From NCBI GenBank assembly GCA_963204915.1, contig CAUJHS010000064.1, positions 121,053 through 185,052 on the forward strand: a stretch of DNA of 64,000 nucleotides, written 5' to 3'. The stretch is from Planctomycetota bacterium. Its GTDB lineage: Bacteria > Planctomycetota > Planctomycetia > Pirellulales > Pirellulaceae. A program made the position numbers and the translations under genes. The notes beneath the pieces are model-generated. The model was not told the DNA's origin. It saw nothing but the letters and a program-made list of their open reading frames with translations, and searched no databases. Below, piece by piece: positions 16,910 through 25,633 of the stretch (its first letter is position 1; every line of letters starts with the position of its first letter).

Positions 16910-17629
16910 TTATCGACGGAAATTCCAGGTGCTGCGCGAGTACTTATCGGCGACCAGGCGTTCAGTCGGCGCGCGAGGCCAGTCGGTCAATGGTTCAACG
17001 GCGGACCACGCAGCGCGCAATGCTGTGCGAAGTTGGTCGGGCGTAACTTTCAAGTTGGTCACAAACTCGAGATGGTCGCGGCCCTCGCGGTATTCGGGTT
17101 GACGCGGTGGGGTCTTCAAGCAATCGGCGATCAACTCAAGTGGAAACTGATAAAGCAGCGTGCCGTGATAAAGCAGATGCGACCGACTCACGCGCATACT
17201 GTTGCCGGAGAACTTCCGCCCGTCGATCGCGAGGTCGCTTGTACCGCATCGCTGGACTCCCGGCGCGGAGGTCTCGAGTGCGGCGACCAAGCGACCAAGA
17301 ATGAATTTATGGGCATAATCAATGCTTCGCAGGTGTGGCCGATGTTCTAGGCTCAGCACGACCGCGTACATTAAGCATCCAGGTCCGGTGACGATGGCCG
17401 CTCCGCCGCTGCATCGGCGCAATACGGGAACGTCCTGCTTGGTACAAACATCGCAGCGAACTTCAACCTCTGCCTGAGAAGCGCGTCCGATGACAACCAT
17501 GGGGCAAGTCGGCTCCCACAGCCGCAACACTTCCCCAGGACCAGCCGATTGCTCGGCAGCGTCAAGCAGCGCTTCATCCAGCGCGACGTTTTCCGCGGGC
17601 GTGTCGAGCGTAAGATCCAGAAGTCGCAT
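16910..17629 (-). CDS. Lipoate-protein ligase A / octanoyltransferase family protein
   Basis: Member of the biotin/lipoate ligase fold (BPL_LplA_LipB), about 239 residues. It would attach lipoyl or octanoyl groups to lipoyl domains. Visible signatures are RRCSGGAAIV (family RRxSGGG-type loop), CGTSDLAIDGRKFSGNS with the conserved Lys, and LYHGTLLYQFPL. LplA and LipM-type transferases cannot be separated by eye. The ATG at 17629 is used; a GTG at 17638 overlaps the FabZ-like stop codon by one base (TAGTG) and would also allow coupled translation. It is the last gene of the KS/ACP/CrtI-type operon, so a role in that operon's acyl chemistry is possible but unproven. Confidence 0.85.
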   Translation of the reverse strand: MRLLDLTLDTPAENVALDEALLDAAEQSAGPGEVLRLWEPTCPMVVIGRASQAEVEVRCDVCTKQDVPVLRRCSGGAAIVTGPGCLMYAVVLSLEHRPHLRSIDYAHKFILGRLVAALETSAPGVQRCGTSDLAIDGRKFSGNSMRVSRSHLLYHGTLLYQFPLELIADCLKTPPRQPEYREGRDHLEFVTNLKVTPDQLRTALRAAWSAVEPLTDWPRAPTERLVADKYSRSTWNFRR

Positions 17630-17637
17630 GAAGAACA

Positions 17638-18066
17638 CTACCCGCCGACGGGCGCCATCGTACAGGCGAATTCGAAACTGACAGCAAGCTTGCCTTCCTT
17701 CGTCACCTTGGCCTTAAGAAAGAACGCATTCGCCATGCGTTCAACCAGGTCGACGGACATTTCAATGGTGTCGCCGGGGCGCACCATATTCTTGAACTTC
17801 ACCTCGTTCATTCGCGTGGCGACTGGGACACCGTTTCCGTCGGCCATCAACGCCGAGAGGAGAATCGCGCCGGCCTGCATTGCACTCTCGCAAAGCACGA
17901 CGCCAGGAACCAACGCAAACCCCGGATAATGCCCTTGAAAGAAAAACTCATCGGCTCGGAATGTCTTGCGGCATACGATGCGTTGTTCGCTTCGTTGGAT
18001 GATCTCATCCACCAGCAACATGGGTGGGCGATGGGGGATTGCGGCAAGTATTTCGTTTTGGGTCAT
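17638..18066 (-). CDS. FabZ/FabA-like 3-hydroxyacyl-ACP dehydratase
   Basis: A 142-residue hotdog-fold dehydratase that would remove water from 3-hydroxyacyl-ACP. PHRPPMLLVDEI is the typical FabZ N-terminus. The catalytic pair is visible as His46 in FQGHYPG and Glu60 in VPGVVLCESAMQAG. KFKNMVRPGDTIEM is the conserved beta-strand region. Length and motifs fit FabZ. It lies 69 nt downstream of a CrtI-type oxidoreductase and is almost fused to the next gene. With the ketosynthase and ACP upstream it makes a partial fatty-acid-synthase-II module; no ketoreductase or enoyl reductase is in the operon. Confidence 0.92.
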   Translation of the reverse strand: MTQNEILAAIPHRPPMLLVDEIIQRSEQRIVCRKTFRADEFFFQGHYPGFALVPGVVLCESAMQAGAILLSALMADGNGVPVATRMNEVKFKNMVRPGDTIEMSVDLVERMANAFFLKAKVTKEGKLAVSFEFACTMAPVGG

Positions 18067-18135
18067 GAGGCGAAAATGTATTAGGCGTCAATCTTTGGTA
18101 AGGCGAGCGGGCCGCCGCAAGCTCCGACGCGCCGA

Positions 18136-19596
18136 TTACGATTCCAGGGCGGCGGTTTGCGAAGCAACGTTGGGGGCGGGAGACTTCATCAACTGGGCGT
18201 CGACATCGTTGGCCACGATCACTCCATAATTGATCGCCCCGAGCCAACCCGACATGATGATTCCCACACTCCCGGCATGATAGAGACCGCGCACCTGTTC
18301 GGGCAGAGCTCGGCTTACCGCGAGACCCTCAAACTTGGTGCCAAAGCTCGCCCCCTGCGCATGTTGGGTATAGTGCTGGAACGTGCGCGGCGTCGCGGCC
18401 TCGGCATGCGCCAACCGCTGGCGTAAGTTCGGAATGTATTTTTCGCCCGCGTCGATGGTGGTTTCAACCAATTCGCGCTTGCTGGCTTCATACTCTTCTT
18501 CCGAGAGATTCGCCCAATCTTCGTAACGGGCGTTCGTGCTGGACACGATCAAACATCGTGGTCGGCCGTTCGGCCGCGTTCGCGGGTAATAAAACGAAAA
18601 CGTACGGCTGGTGATATCTCGGCTCAGCAACAAGTCGGTACGAAAGACGGGAGCCGTCGAGCTGAACAAGAGGTCGCCGGTCGATTCATCGACGTGTTCC
18701 TCAGGTTGCATCGCCATGTACACTTGCGTACTCGAGTTATTCAAGCGCACGGCGTTTGCGTCATCGATGAACTTGCGGTCGAAGTGCTCTTCGCCTACCA
18801 GACGAAAGACCGTTGATTTCAGGTTGGCGTTTGAAACCACCGCCCGCGCACGAATGGTTCGACCGTTGACGACCACGCCCTTTATACGATTCCCCTCGAC
18901 CAAAATCTTGGTTGCGTCACAGCGAATGCGAACATCGACGCCGCTGTGTAGCAAATCTTGTTGCATCAATTCGATCAGCCGGTCGGTGCCGCCTTCAAAG
19001 GTAAAGACTCCTTTGGCCATGAAGTTGGAGAATACAATGCCATAGGTGATGGCGGGGTCTTCCAATGTCGAGCCATTGGCGTAGGTGATCGGCTCCATCA
19101 GCAACCGAATCACATCTTCACGACCTGGAAAATACTTCTCAAACAACTCTCGTGTGGTCATTTGTTGATCGTCATAGAAATTCATCCCGCGCGCAGTGTC
19201 GAAGAACGCCTTGATATTCTCCGGCAGAACGTGGAATTGTTCGACTAGCAGTCGCGTGAAATCTTCCCGGTTAAACGTCGTGGTGAGGGAAAACATCGGG
19301 TTGTCGAACCGGATGTTTTTCAATTGGACAATCGAGTCGGCGATCTCCGGCGTCCAGTATCTGCGGCAACTCTTAATCATTCCCGCAGGAAAGCCATGGA
19401 GTGATACATCAAAAATGTGACCGCCGGGGCGCTTGAACCATGTGGCCATTCCGCCCAGCTTATAATGCTGTTCGAGAAGCAACACCGAGTAGCCGGCGCG
19501 GCCAAGAATGTTGGCGGTTGTTAAACCGGCCAATCCGCTGCCGATAACGATAACGTCGTATTCGTCTTTGGCGCCTTGAAGGAAATCGCGTGGCAT
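18136..19596 (-). CDS. CrtI/phytoene-desaturase-type FAD oxidoreductase (first copy)
   Basis: A 486-residue FAD-dependent oxidoreductase of the phytoene desaturase/retinol saturase superfamily. The dinucleotide-binding motif is [41 protein letters not shown] follows as the CrtI-type second segment, and the C-terminus has the FAD-contact stretch [22 protein letters not shown]. Members add or remove double bonds in long conjugated or acyl chains. Here the substrate is probably made by the adjacent ketosynthase and ACP. The ATG at 19596 (MPRDFLQG) is chosen as giving a normal distance to the Rossmann motif; the frame stays open to 19740. It is about 150 nt from the unknown membrane protein upstream. 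Confidence 0.88.
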   Translation of the reverse strand: MPRDFLQGAKDEYDVIVIGSGLAGLTTANILGRAGYSVLLLEQHYKLGGMATWFKRPGGHIFDVSLHGFPAGMIKSCRRYWTPEIADSIVQLKNIRFDNPMFSLTTTFNREDFTRLLVEQFHVLPENIKAFFDTARGMNFYDDQQMTTRELFEKYFPGREDVIRLLMEPITYANGSTLEDPAITYGIVFSNFMAKGVFTFEGGTDRLIELMQQDLLHSGVDVRIRCDATKILVEGNRIKGVVVNGRTIRARAVVSNANLKSTVFRLVGEEHFDRKFIDDANAVRLNNSSTQVYMAMQPEEHVDESTGDLLFSSTAPVFRTDLLLSRDITSRTFSFYYPRTRPNGRPRCLIVSSTNARYEDWANLSEEEYEASKRELVETTIDAGEKYIPNLRQRLAHAEAATPRTFQHYTQHAQGASFGTKFEGLAVSRALPEQVRGLYHAGSVGIIMSGWLGAINYGVIVANDVDAQLMKSPAPNVASQTAALES

Positions 19597-19747
19597 TCGT
19601 CTTTGCCTTAGGAAGCCGTAATCGGGTTTAATTTGGAACGAACACGCTGCCCAAGGTAGCGGTGATTCGTGGTTTTCGCAAAGTGGGTTAATACCGTGGA
19701 GCCGCTCATTGCTGGGGTATGCCGCCAGGTACTGGCCCAAGGTCGCG

Positions 19748-20464
19748 TCACTCGGCGTGAATCAATTGGTTGTATTCGGATTTGTCGAGTTGTTCGATCC
19801 ATGCGCGAAGCCCGGTTGCGCGCATGTCGGACGCGCCGCCGTAAAGCCACCGGCTTTCCTCATGACTTTCCAAAAGCACCACGTGATTACCTGGCTCCGC
19901 GGCGACGGTTCGATCAACGCCGCCCTGCCAGGGTTCATCCGCATACGAGGGACCGAGTCGGTAAGTTTGGGCTGCGTCTTCGGAAAACTCCCAACTGGCC
20001 AATAGGCCGTCATGATTTACTTTTAACTGCCAGTTTCCGCGCGGGCCTCGAAACACGGCCAACTCCAGCATTCGCTCGCCCGTGTTCAATCCTTCGGAGC
20101 CAAGAAGCACCGGGTAACGCCTTGTTGGCTCATCATCGCCTGGCTTGGTTAAGGTGATCAGCAGAACCTGAAACGCGCGGGGAGGAAGGTGAAGCCTCCA
20201 CCGCCATTTCCAGTCTTCGATTTCGGGAACAGCAATCACGTGGAGTTTCGACGTGTCCTGAATGGTGAGCTGACCCAGTTCGTTTCTCAGTCGCTGATTT
20301 TCCTCACGAAGTCGGCTCAAATCGCGCATGGCGACGAGATTCGACAGCACGAGACATCCTACTCCTACCGCGGCAATCAAAGCGCGCAAGGAGAACCGCC
20401 TCCGTCGAATCGAGGGATGCGTGGTGGAGTCCGGCAGCGGGATTTCATCGTTCGTCTTATGCAA
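19748..20464 (-). CDS. Membrane-anchored protein of unknown function
   Basis: I do not recognise this 238-residue protein. After a basic stretch ([12 protein letters not shown]) there is one transmembrane segment (about residues 28-45, [18 protein letters not shown]), then a short coiled coil ([19 protein letters not shown]), then a soluble domain rich in Trp and beta-type sequence ([19 protein letters not shown]). The layout predicts a single-pass protein with its C-terminal domain outside the cytoplasm. FSLRAL-type membrane starts are frequent in planctomycete hypothetical proteins. Start is a TTG at 20464 without a clear ribosome-binding site, so it is uncertain. Its place between two CrtI-type oxidoreductase genes suggests a role with that operon. 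Confidence 0.6.
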   Translation of the reverse strand: MHKTNDEIPLPDSTTHPSIRRRRFSLRALIAAVGVGCLVLSNLVAMRDLSRLREENQRLRNELGQLTIQDTSKLHVIAVPEIEDWKWRWRLHLPPRAFQVLLITLTKPGDDEPTRRYPVLLGSEGLNTGERMLELAVFRGPRGNWQLKVNHDGLLASWEFSEDAAQTYRLGPSYADEPWQGGVDRTVAAEPGNHVVLLESHEESRWLYGGASDMRATGLRAWIEQLDKSEYNQLIHAE

Positions 20465-20533
20465 TAGATTTGCTTCACGCGTGAAGACGCATGGCGTTAA
20501 TCGTCGCCCGCGTACAACAGTAACCTTGGGACT

Positions 20534-21916
20534 TTAGTCCTTGAGACAATGTTGATTCGCGATTGTGATTCCGCTCATAATCGCCCCGACGATTCCTACA
20601 AAGCCTTGGTCCGTGCCGCACAAAAACAGATTCTGTAGATGCGTTGTTCCGTCCAGTCGCTTGTAGGGGGCGCCATACACCGCACCGTTTTCATGCCAGG
20701 TGAATCTACGGATAGTCTTCGGGGTGAACATGTCGGTGTCGATGACGCGGTTGCGAAATTCCGGCATAAAGCGGACGGCCGAGGCGGAGATCTCATCGTA
20801 CCAGCGCAATTTTTCCAAACGATATTGCTCGTCGGTTAAGTTCACCCATCGGTCAAAGTTCGCCATGGCGGTAATGCGAATCGAGCCGTCTTCGAGTTCC
20901 TCGCCGCGTTCATAGCGGAAATTATTTGGCGAACAAATGACGCCCGTTCGGACATCGCACAATTCGTCCGGTTTCCGCCAGGGGAACTTTTCCGAATCGT
21001 TGAAGAACACGATGGTTTCATCGTAGCCGAGCTTGCTTGGCGGCGCGTCAAGAATCGAGATGGTCTCTACAAACGACAATTGCCCGGCCTGGCGAGTTTC
21101 GACGTGTGAAATGTCGTCGCACAGGCGCATCGTTTCTACCCAACCCGCCGAGGAGAGCACGCGCCGCGCCTCCAGTTCCTCGCCATTCTCCAGCACCACG
21201 CCAATGACCCGACCGTTGTCGGTCTTAATTTTTTCCACCCCGCTTCGGAGGCGAAGCTCTCCTCCGAGACCGCGAAACTTTCGCACCAGGTTCTTGATGA
21301 CTAAACGCACGCCGGCGCGTGGCCGGGCCAACCCTTCCAGAAAGATGCTACGAAACATCACGCAAAACTGCCCGAAGTCCATATCGTCTTCCCGCGCGTT
21401 GCCGTACCACATCAAAGGGCACAGCAACATTTCGATGAGCAGCGGGTCGTCAATGACTTCGCACAACACTTGCCGAGCTGACAATTCAAATGACGCCTGG
21501 TCGAGGTCGTCGTAATCAGAGATTCTTCCAAGCAGATTTTCAAAGGCGGTCTTCTGATGCGGAAACTTGCGGTATACCTCGGAGCGCAGCAGCTCGAAAT
21601 CGTTCCCGAACTGGAGTTCGATGCCCGGGAAACGCACGGACGAGCCTATTTGCTCGGACAGCGCGAAATCTTCCCAGCGAAACCGCAACTGTTTCAGAAG
21701 GCGCGCCAGGGGCCCCTTACGCGCGCCCTTGGGTGTGAAGTTCGTAATCGCATGCAAGCCGACGTCGTAATCTCGGCCGCGCAAGCGATAAAACGAGTTC
21801 AATCCGCCGATAGTGTAGTGCCGCTCTAAGATGCACACACGCTGGTCGTAATACGCCAGGCGAATGCCCGCAGCCAGCCCCGACATGCCGGCGCCGATGA
21901 TAATGGTGTCGTACAT
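20534..21916 (-). CDS. CrtI/phytoene-desaturase-type FAD oxidoreductase (second copy)
   Basis: A 460-residue paralogue of the oxidoreductase at 18.1-19.6 kb. TIIIGAGMSGLAAGIRLAYY is the FAD-binding motif at the very N-terminus, followed by IGGLNSFYRLRGRDYDVGLH. The C-terminal FAD-binding stretch is LFLCGTDQGFVGIVGAIMSG. The two copies are clearly divergent in sequence, so they probably act on different bonds or intermediates rather than being a recent duplication. It lies about 136 nt downstream of the ACP gene and 69 nt upstream of the membrane protein gene, on the same strand. Confidence 0.88.
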   Translation of the reverse strand: MYDTIIIGAGMSGLAAGIRLAYYDQRVCILERHYTIGGLNSFYRLRGRDYDVGLHAITNFTPKGARKGPLARLLKQLRFRWEDFALSEQIGSSVRFPGIELQFGNDFELLRSEVYRKFPHQKTAFENLLGRISDYDDLDQASFELSARQVLCEVIDDPLLIEMLLCPLMWYGNAREDDMDFGQFCVMFRSIFLEGLARPRAGVRLVIKNLVRKFRGLGGELRLRSGVEKIKTDNGRVIGVVLENGEELEARRVLSSAGWVETMRLCDDISHVETRQAGQLSFVETISILDAPPSKLGYDETIVFFNDSEKFPWRKPDELCDVRTGVICSPNNFRYERGEELEDGSIRITAMANFDRWVNLTDEQYRLEKLRWYDEISASAVRFMPEFRNRVIDTDMFTPKTIRRFTWHENGAVYGAPYKRLDGTTHLQNLFLCGTDQGFVGIVGAIMSGITIANQHCLKD

Positions 21917-22052
21917 CTCGGATCAAGCAAGAATTGCAGCGGAAACAAATCCAGAGCCAAACGAGTCGGTGTGGCGAGGAGCCGGCGTCAGGCCGCGCCC
22001 CGGTCTCCCTGCAATGTACAACTCGCCGTTGGCCGTCTGCAATTCCCCATAC

Positions 22053-22316
22053 TTACGAGACCCTTTGCATGTCTTTCATGACCGGCTCAAGGTAATTAAT
22101 CGTGCTTTCCATGCTGGCGAGGTGCGGATAATCTTCTTCCGGAATTTGAATTCGATAGCGTTTGCGAAGCTCCATGACGATGTCCAGGAAGTCCATGCTA
22201 TCCATCTCGAGCTGGTCGCGGAACGTGGTCTTGTCATCCAGCCCTGAAAGATCTTCGTCGGGAGCGATGTCTTGAAGGATATCAATGATTTCGTCTCGAA
22301 TTTCTTCTCGCGTCAT
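22053..22316 (-). CDS. Acyl carrier protein
   Basis: An 87-residue discrete ACP. The phosphopantetheine attachment Ser is Ser40 in QLEMDSMDFLDIVMEL, the DSM variant of the usual DSL motif. The helix pattern (TREEIRDEIIDILQDIAP, then PEEDYPHLASMESTINYL) fits the ACP fold. The ATG at 22316 gives a normal ACP length; the frame is open to the ketosynthase stop codon, and an ATG at 22367 or TTG at 22391 are possible. It is not the housekeeping ACP sequence type as far as I can judge. It would carry chains extended by the ketosynthase encoded immediately upstream. Confidence 0.92.
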   Translation of the reverse strand: MTREEIRDEIIDILQDIAPDEDLSGLDDKTTFRDQLEMDSMDFLDIVMELRKRYRIQIPEEDYPHLASMESTINYLEPVMKDMQRVS

Positions 22317-22391
22317 TTCGTTGCCAGATCGGAAAGTAAGGAAATAGACTTCGCGCTGCGCCCACATGGTAACCGCGACGCGGGTTACCAA

Positions 22392-23654
22392 TTAACTAAA
22401 GCGGCGGATGATCACGACCGAATTGATGCCCAACATGCCGAAAGAGTTATTCAGAATATACTCGGGTCGACCGATATTGCGGGGTTCGTTCGCGACCAGA
22501 CCTGGAAGTTCACATTTGGGGTCGAGTTGTTCGACATTAATCGTTGCATGACAAACTCCGTCTTCAAATGCGGGGAGATTGCCGGCTAATTCGAGCGCGC
22601 CAGCGGCGCCCATGGCGTGACCGATAAAACTTTTCGCGTTATTAAAATACGTACGTTGACTCTTGCCGAAGACGCGGCGGAGGGCCGTGCATTCTTGCTC
22701 GTCGCCACTGTGTGTTCCCGTGGCGTGTGTGCTAACAATGTCGATTTGCTCAGGCGCCAAGCCGGCCCTGCGCAGCGCCAATTCGACGCACTCCGCCTGA
22801 CGCTCGGGGTTCGGCAGTACAAAGTCGGTGGCGTCGGTATTCATGGCGTAACCTGCCAATTCACCGTAGATTTTCGCTCGCCGCGCTTTGGCGTCCGAGA
22901 GCCGCTCCAAAACGTAAACACAGCCTCCCTCGGCCACGACGATCCCATTGCGAGCCTGGTCGAACGGTCGCGACGCACGCGCGGGGTCGTCATGCGAGGC
23001 CAAGGCGCCTTGGCTTCGAAAACTAGCGAAGATTCCGAAGGTGTGAATGCTTTCTGAGACACCGCCTGCTAAGGCTAAGTCGCAATCACCCAGTCGCAAC
23101 ATTTGGGCGCCTTGAATCAACCCCGCATTGCCCGCGGCGCAGGCCGCACCGATGGTGTAATGGGGACCTGTGATGCCCATATTCAGCGCCACTTCGCCAG
23201 CGGGGTTATTGGCGACGGTGCGCGGATTGTGATGATGGGACCAGACGCTCGTGTCGTAATCGTAACCTTTGATCTGGTAAATCTCGTTCTCGGTTTCAAC
23301 GTTGCCGTGTTCCGTAACGCCAATGTAGACGCCGACGCGCGATCGATCGGCATTATCCCAGTCAATGCCGGAATTCTTCACCGCTTCTTGGGCGCAATAG
23401 ATGCCGACGCTTCCCGCGCGCGTGCCGCGGCGCACGTCTTTGCGCGATTGGTGCCGGAGCGCATCAAAATTACAGACGCCGGCCAGCGTTTTCCCAAAAT
23501 AGCGAATCTCGTAAGGTTGTACTCCGCTGCGGCCTTCCAGTAGGCTTTCGCGGAACGACGCATAGTCGTTACCGTTGGGGGCCGTCAGGCCGATTCCCGT
23601 AATCACCACACGTTGGGAATCAGGAAGCGGATGGAGAGAAGTCCCAGCAATCAT
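22392..23654 (-). CDS. Beta-ketoacyl-ACP synthase (FabF-like)
   Basis: A 420-residue condensing enzyme that would extend ACP-bound acyl chains with malonyl-ACP. The full Cys-His-His set is present: Cys172 in IGAACAAGNAG, His310 in VSTHATGTHSGDE and His346 in KSFIGHAMGAAG. It therefore looks active, not a chain-length-factor partner. The THATGTHSGD wording differs from housekeeping FabF and is closer to specialised ketosynthases. The ATG at 23654 is preceded by GGGCGAG, a weak ribosome-binding site. It is the first gene of the minus-strand set KS, ACP, CrtI-type, membrane protein, CrtI-type, FabZ-like, lipoate-ligase-like. Confidence 0.92.
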   Translation of the reverse strand: MIAGTSLHPLPDSQRVVITGIGLTAPNGNDYASFRESLLEGRSGVQPYEIRYFGKTLAGVCNFDALRHQSRKDVRRGTRAGSVGIYCAQEAVKNSGIDWDNADRSRVGVYIGVTEHGNVETENEIYQIKGYDYDTSVWSHHHNPRTVANNPAGEVALNMGITGPHYTIGAACAAGNAGLIQGAQMLRLGDCDLALAGGVSESIHTFGIFASFRSQGALASHDDPARASRPFDQARNGIVVAEGGCVYVLERLSDAKARRAKIYGELAGYAMNTDATDFVLPNPERQAECVELALRRAGLAPEQIDIVSTHATGTHSGDEQECTALRRVFGKSQRTYFNNAKSFIGHAMGAAGALELAGNLPAFEDGVCHATINVEQLDPKCELPGLVANEPRNIGRPEYILNNSFGMLGINSVVIIRRFS

Positions 23655-23677
23655 ACTCGCCCAAAATAACACGACGG

Positions 23678-23701
23678 AAAACCATAAAAACTAATGGTTT
23701 T
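23678..23701. terminator. AT-rich stem-loop upstream of the ketosynthase operon
   Basis: AAAACCAT (23678-23685) pairs with ATGGTTTT (23694-23701) around an 8-nt A-rich loop. On either strand the stem ends in T residues, so it could terminate transcription from the small secreted protein gene before the ketosynthase gene. The stem is short and AT-rich. Confidence 0.35.
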
Positions 23702-23765
23702 TTGCGTCGTTGGCAAGCCGTCGCGGTAAGTGAATGCGGGAATTGCGGTTAGCGACGATGTGGAA

Positions 23766-24005
23766 TCACTTCGCCTTCCATTGCGTGTAATCGCGGTAGA
23801 AACCGAAATGCCGAGTCCAGTGATGGCGTGGTTGCACTCCGAACCAGCCATAGGCGTAACGCGGGGTATTGACCGGCAACAAGTATGCTGATCGCGGAGC
23901 TGTCGGCAAGACGAGGTAAGGTGCGGGCTCTGTGGCTTCGGCGTAATTCAGTGAAAACCCGGTTGCGAGAGTTAACGCAAACACCCAATCTCGCCACCTT
24001 GCCAT
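23766..24005 (-). CDS. Small secreted protein, planctomycete type
   Basis: A 79-residue protein with a signal peptide (WVFALTLATGFSLNYAEA) and an aromatic, basic mature part: PRYAYGWFGVQPRHHW then GFYRDYTQWKAK. I recall similar short exported proteins with a GWFG...HHGYY.DYTQW-like tail as common in planctomycetes; function unknown. The start at 24005 is strongly supported by AGGAGG 5 nt upstream (CAGGAGGCGTTT before the ATG). The open frame extends upstream but without a comparable start. A perfect inverted repeat lies just 5' of the ribosome-binding site. Confidence 0.75.
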   Translation of the reverse strand: MARWRDWVFALTLATGFSLNYAEATEPAPYLVLPTAPRSAYLLPVNTPRYAYGWFGVQPRHHWTRHFGFYRDYTQWKAK

Positions 24006-24023
24006 AAACGCCTCCTGCAGTAA

Positions 24024-24055
24024 GAGTTTACCTATTGTATCGATCAGGTAAACTC
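24024..24055. repeat. 10-bp perfect inverted repeat 5' of the small secreted protein
   Basis: GAGTTTACCT (24024-24033) and AGGTAAACTC (24046-24055), 12-nt loop. It ends 18 nt before the start codon at 24005, next to the AGGAGG. It could be an operator or a leader hairpin controlling translation. Confidence 0.6.
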
Positions 24056-24203
24056 GGTCCTTGACTCGCGGTTTGACAAAACTCGTTGGTTCTTTAAAAC
24101 TGCGGAAAACAAGCACGCCAGAGCGAGGACGCACAAACGTCTTCATGACGGCATCTCTAGCGTCGATTTAATTGACCACCGTTACGCGAGAGTGTCTTAG
24201 CGT

Positions 24204-25343
24204 TTATTTTTCTGGCTTGCAAAATCGCAGCGCCAATAGTGAATAGGCGGTGACGAGATTAGCGTCGCCTTCGAGCCAGCGATCATTTTCTGAGTTAATC
24301 CAGGAACCATTTTTCTGCTGACGGCTCGCCAATTCAGAAATCAGTTCTGCCCGCCAAGCATGGCTTACGCCCTCGTCATCAACAAAGGTATCCTGCCCCA
24401 AGGCATCCAGCGCCTTGGCGAACGTGTGGTAGTAGTAATAAAGACCCGCCGCCCCCATACCGGGGTTCTCTTCTAAGTGGTAATGCTTGCGCAACCACTC
24501 GAGAGCGGCTTTCACACGAGGGTCATCCTTTTTAACGCCCGCGTAAATCATGCTCTTAAGGCCGGCATAGGTCATCGAGCCGTAACTTCGCAAGCCGCCC
24601 TGGGGCGTCTCGCCCGCTTGACTCGTACCACCGGCTGCTGGCGTGTAATAAAAACCGCCGTCGGGATTCTTCGCCGCAAAGGGCGTGGTATTGTGCTCGG
24701 TTTCTAAATTCTGGCATCGCGAAACGAAGATCAAAGCGCGTTGGATCGCCTCACTGTTTTCATCGTTTCCCGCGGCCCGAAGTGCGTCGAGCAGAAAACT
24801 GGTGTTCGATAAGTCGGGCCGCTTGTGACTGCCGTACCCAGCACCGCCGTAGGCCGGATCAGAAACATCTTTCTCCTCGTCCTCATCCCATTGGATTCCT
24901 TTCAAAAACCCATCCGCCCGAGAAATCGCCTTTGTGTACCGGCCGTCTTTGTTGGCCTCCTTGAGCAAAAGTATTGCGACGCTCGTTTCGTAGTTTTTGT
25001 AGTTTGAACCGGGTTGGTAAATTCCACCGTCCGGTTGGAAATGTTTTTCGACGTATTTCAATGCCTTCGCCACGGGCGGCGAGTCGATCGAAGCGCCATG
25101 CTGTAGTAATGCGGTGGCGGCAAGCGCGGTTACCGCGGGACCCGCCTGCGAACTAAATGAGCCGTCCTCGGCTTGACCGTTACTCACCAAGTATTCCAAG
25201 CCTTTCGCGACGGTTTGTTCATAGACCGCTTGTGGGTCATTCGCCGTCGGCGTGCTGTCATCCGCGTTTGTTGGAACTTTCGTCGCGATAAAACCCAAGC
25301 AAGTCAGAAATGTGGCGATACTTCTCGTCAATGCCATGTACAT
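24204..25343 (-). CDS. Secreted prenyltransferase/squalene-cyclase-repeat (alpha-toroid) protein
   Basis: A 379-residue exported protein built of alpha/alpha toroid repeats like those of squalene-hopene cyclases and terpenoid cyclases. The signal peptide region is RSIATFLTCLGFIATKVP. QW-like repeat cores recur: QAEDGSFSSQAG, FQPDGGIYQPG, NPDGGFYYTPA and QQKNGSWINSEN. The catalytic DxDD motif of squalene-hopene cyclases is absent, and the protein is secreted and about half the length of a true cyclase, so it is not a hopanoid cyclase. Similar exported toroid proteins are widespread in planctomycetes with no assigned role. The ATG at 25343 has TGAGGAAATC directly upstream. Confidence 0.82.
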   Translation of the reverse strand: MYMALTRSIATFLTCLGFIATKVPTNADDSTPTANDPQAVYEQTVAKGLEYLVSNGQAEDGSFSSQAGPAVTALAATALLQHGASIDSPPVAKALKYVEKHFQPDGGIYQPGSNYKNYETSVAILLLKEANKDGRYTKAISRADGFLKGIQWDEDEEKDVSDPAYGGAGYGSHKRPDLSNTSFLLDALRAAGNDENSEAIQRALIFVSRCQNLETEHNTTPFAAKNPDGGFYYTPAAGGTSQAGETPQGGLRSYGSMTYAGLKSMIYAGVKKDDPRVKAALEWLRKHYHLEENPGMGAAGLYYYYHTFAKALDALGQDTFVDDEGVSHAWRAELISELASRQQKNGSWINSENDRWLEGDANLVTAYSLLALRFCKPEK

Positions 25344-25406
25344 GATTTCCTCAGAATAAGACGTCGTGTATCCAACGCGCAGCGCCTATTTACTTCCTGC
25401 CTTATG

Positions 25407-25412
25407 ATTATA
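25407..25412 (-). promoter_or_regulatory. Candidate -10 element for the alpha-toroid gene
   Basis: On the minus strand this is a perfect TATAAT within GCTATATAATCATAAG, about 65 nt upstream of the start codon at 25343. No strong -35 hexamer is visible at 16-18 nt. It lies in the divergent region shared with the histidine kinase gene. Confidence 0.4.
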
Positions 25413-25633
25413 TAGCAAACGACGGACCACGGCCTAAATGGATCGTCGTTCCATCGCACGTCCAACAAATCACACGCGTTTTTATCGCTTGAATCGCAAG
25501 AGTGGTTCTCCGGCGGTGCTATAACGTCGATTATTTCGACGACGACGTCGGCTTTTTCGACAGGCAAGCATCAAAACACGTCAATTGCACGGCGAACCGG
25601 ATCATTTATTATGGAGTGAGAAAGGGCTTCCGC

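Noticed and set aside
18136..23654. Calling the KS/ACP/CrtI-type operon a ladderane or carotenoid cluster
   Set aside because: No phytoene synthase, cyclase, or set of radical SAM and methyltransferase genes accompanies it, and the product cannot be deduced from these families alone.
24204..25343. Squalene-hopene cyclase for hopanoid synthesis
   Set aside because: Too short, has a signal peptide, and lacks the DxDD catalytic motif.
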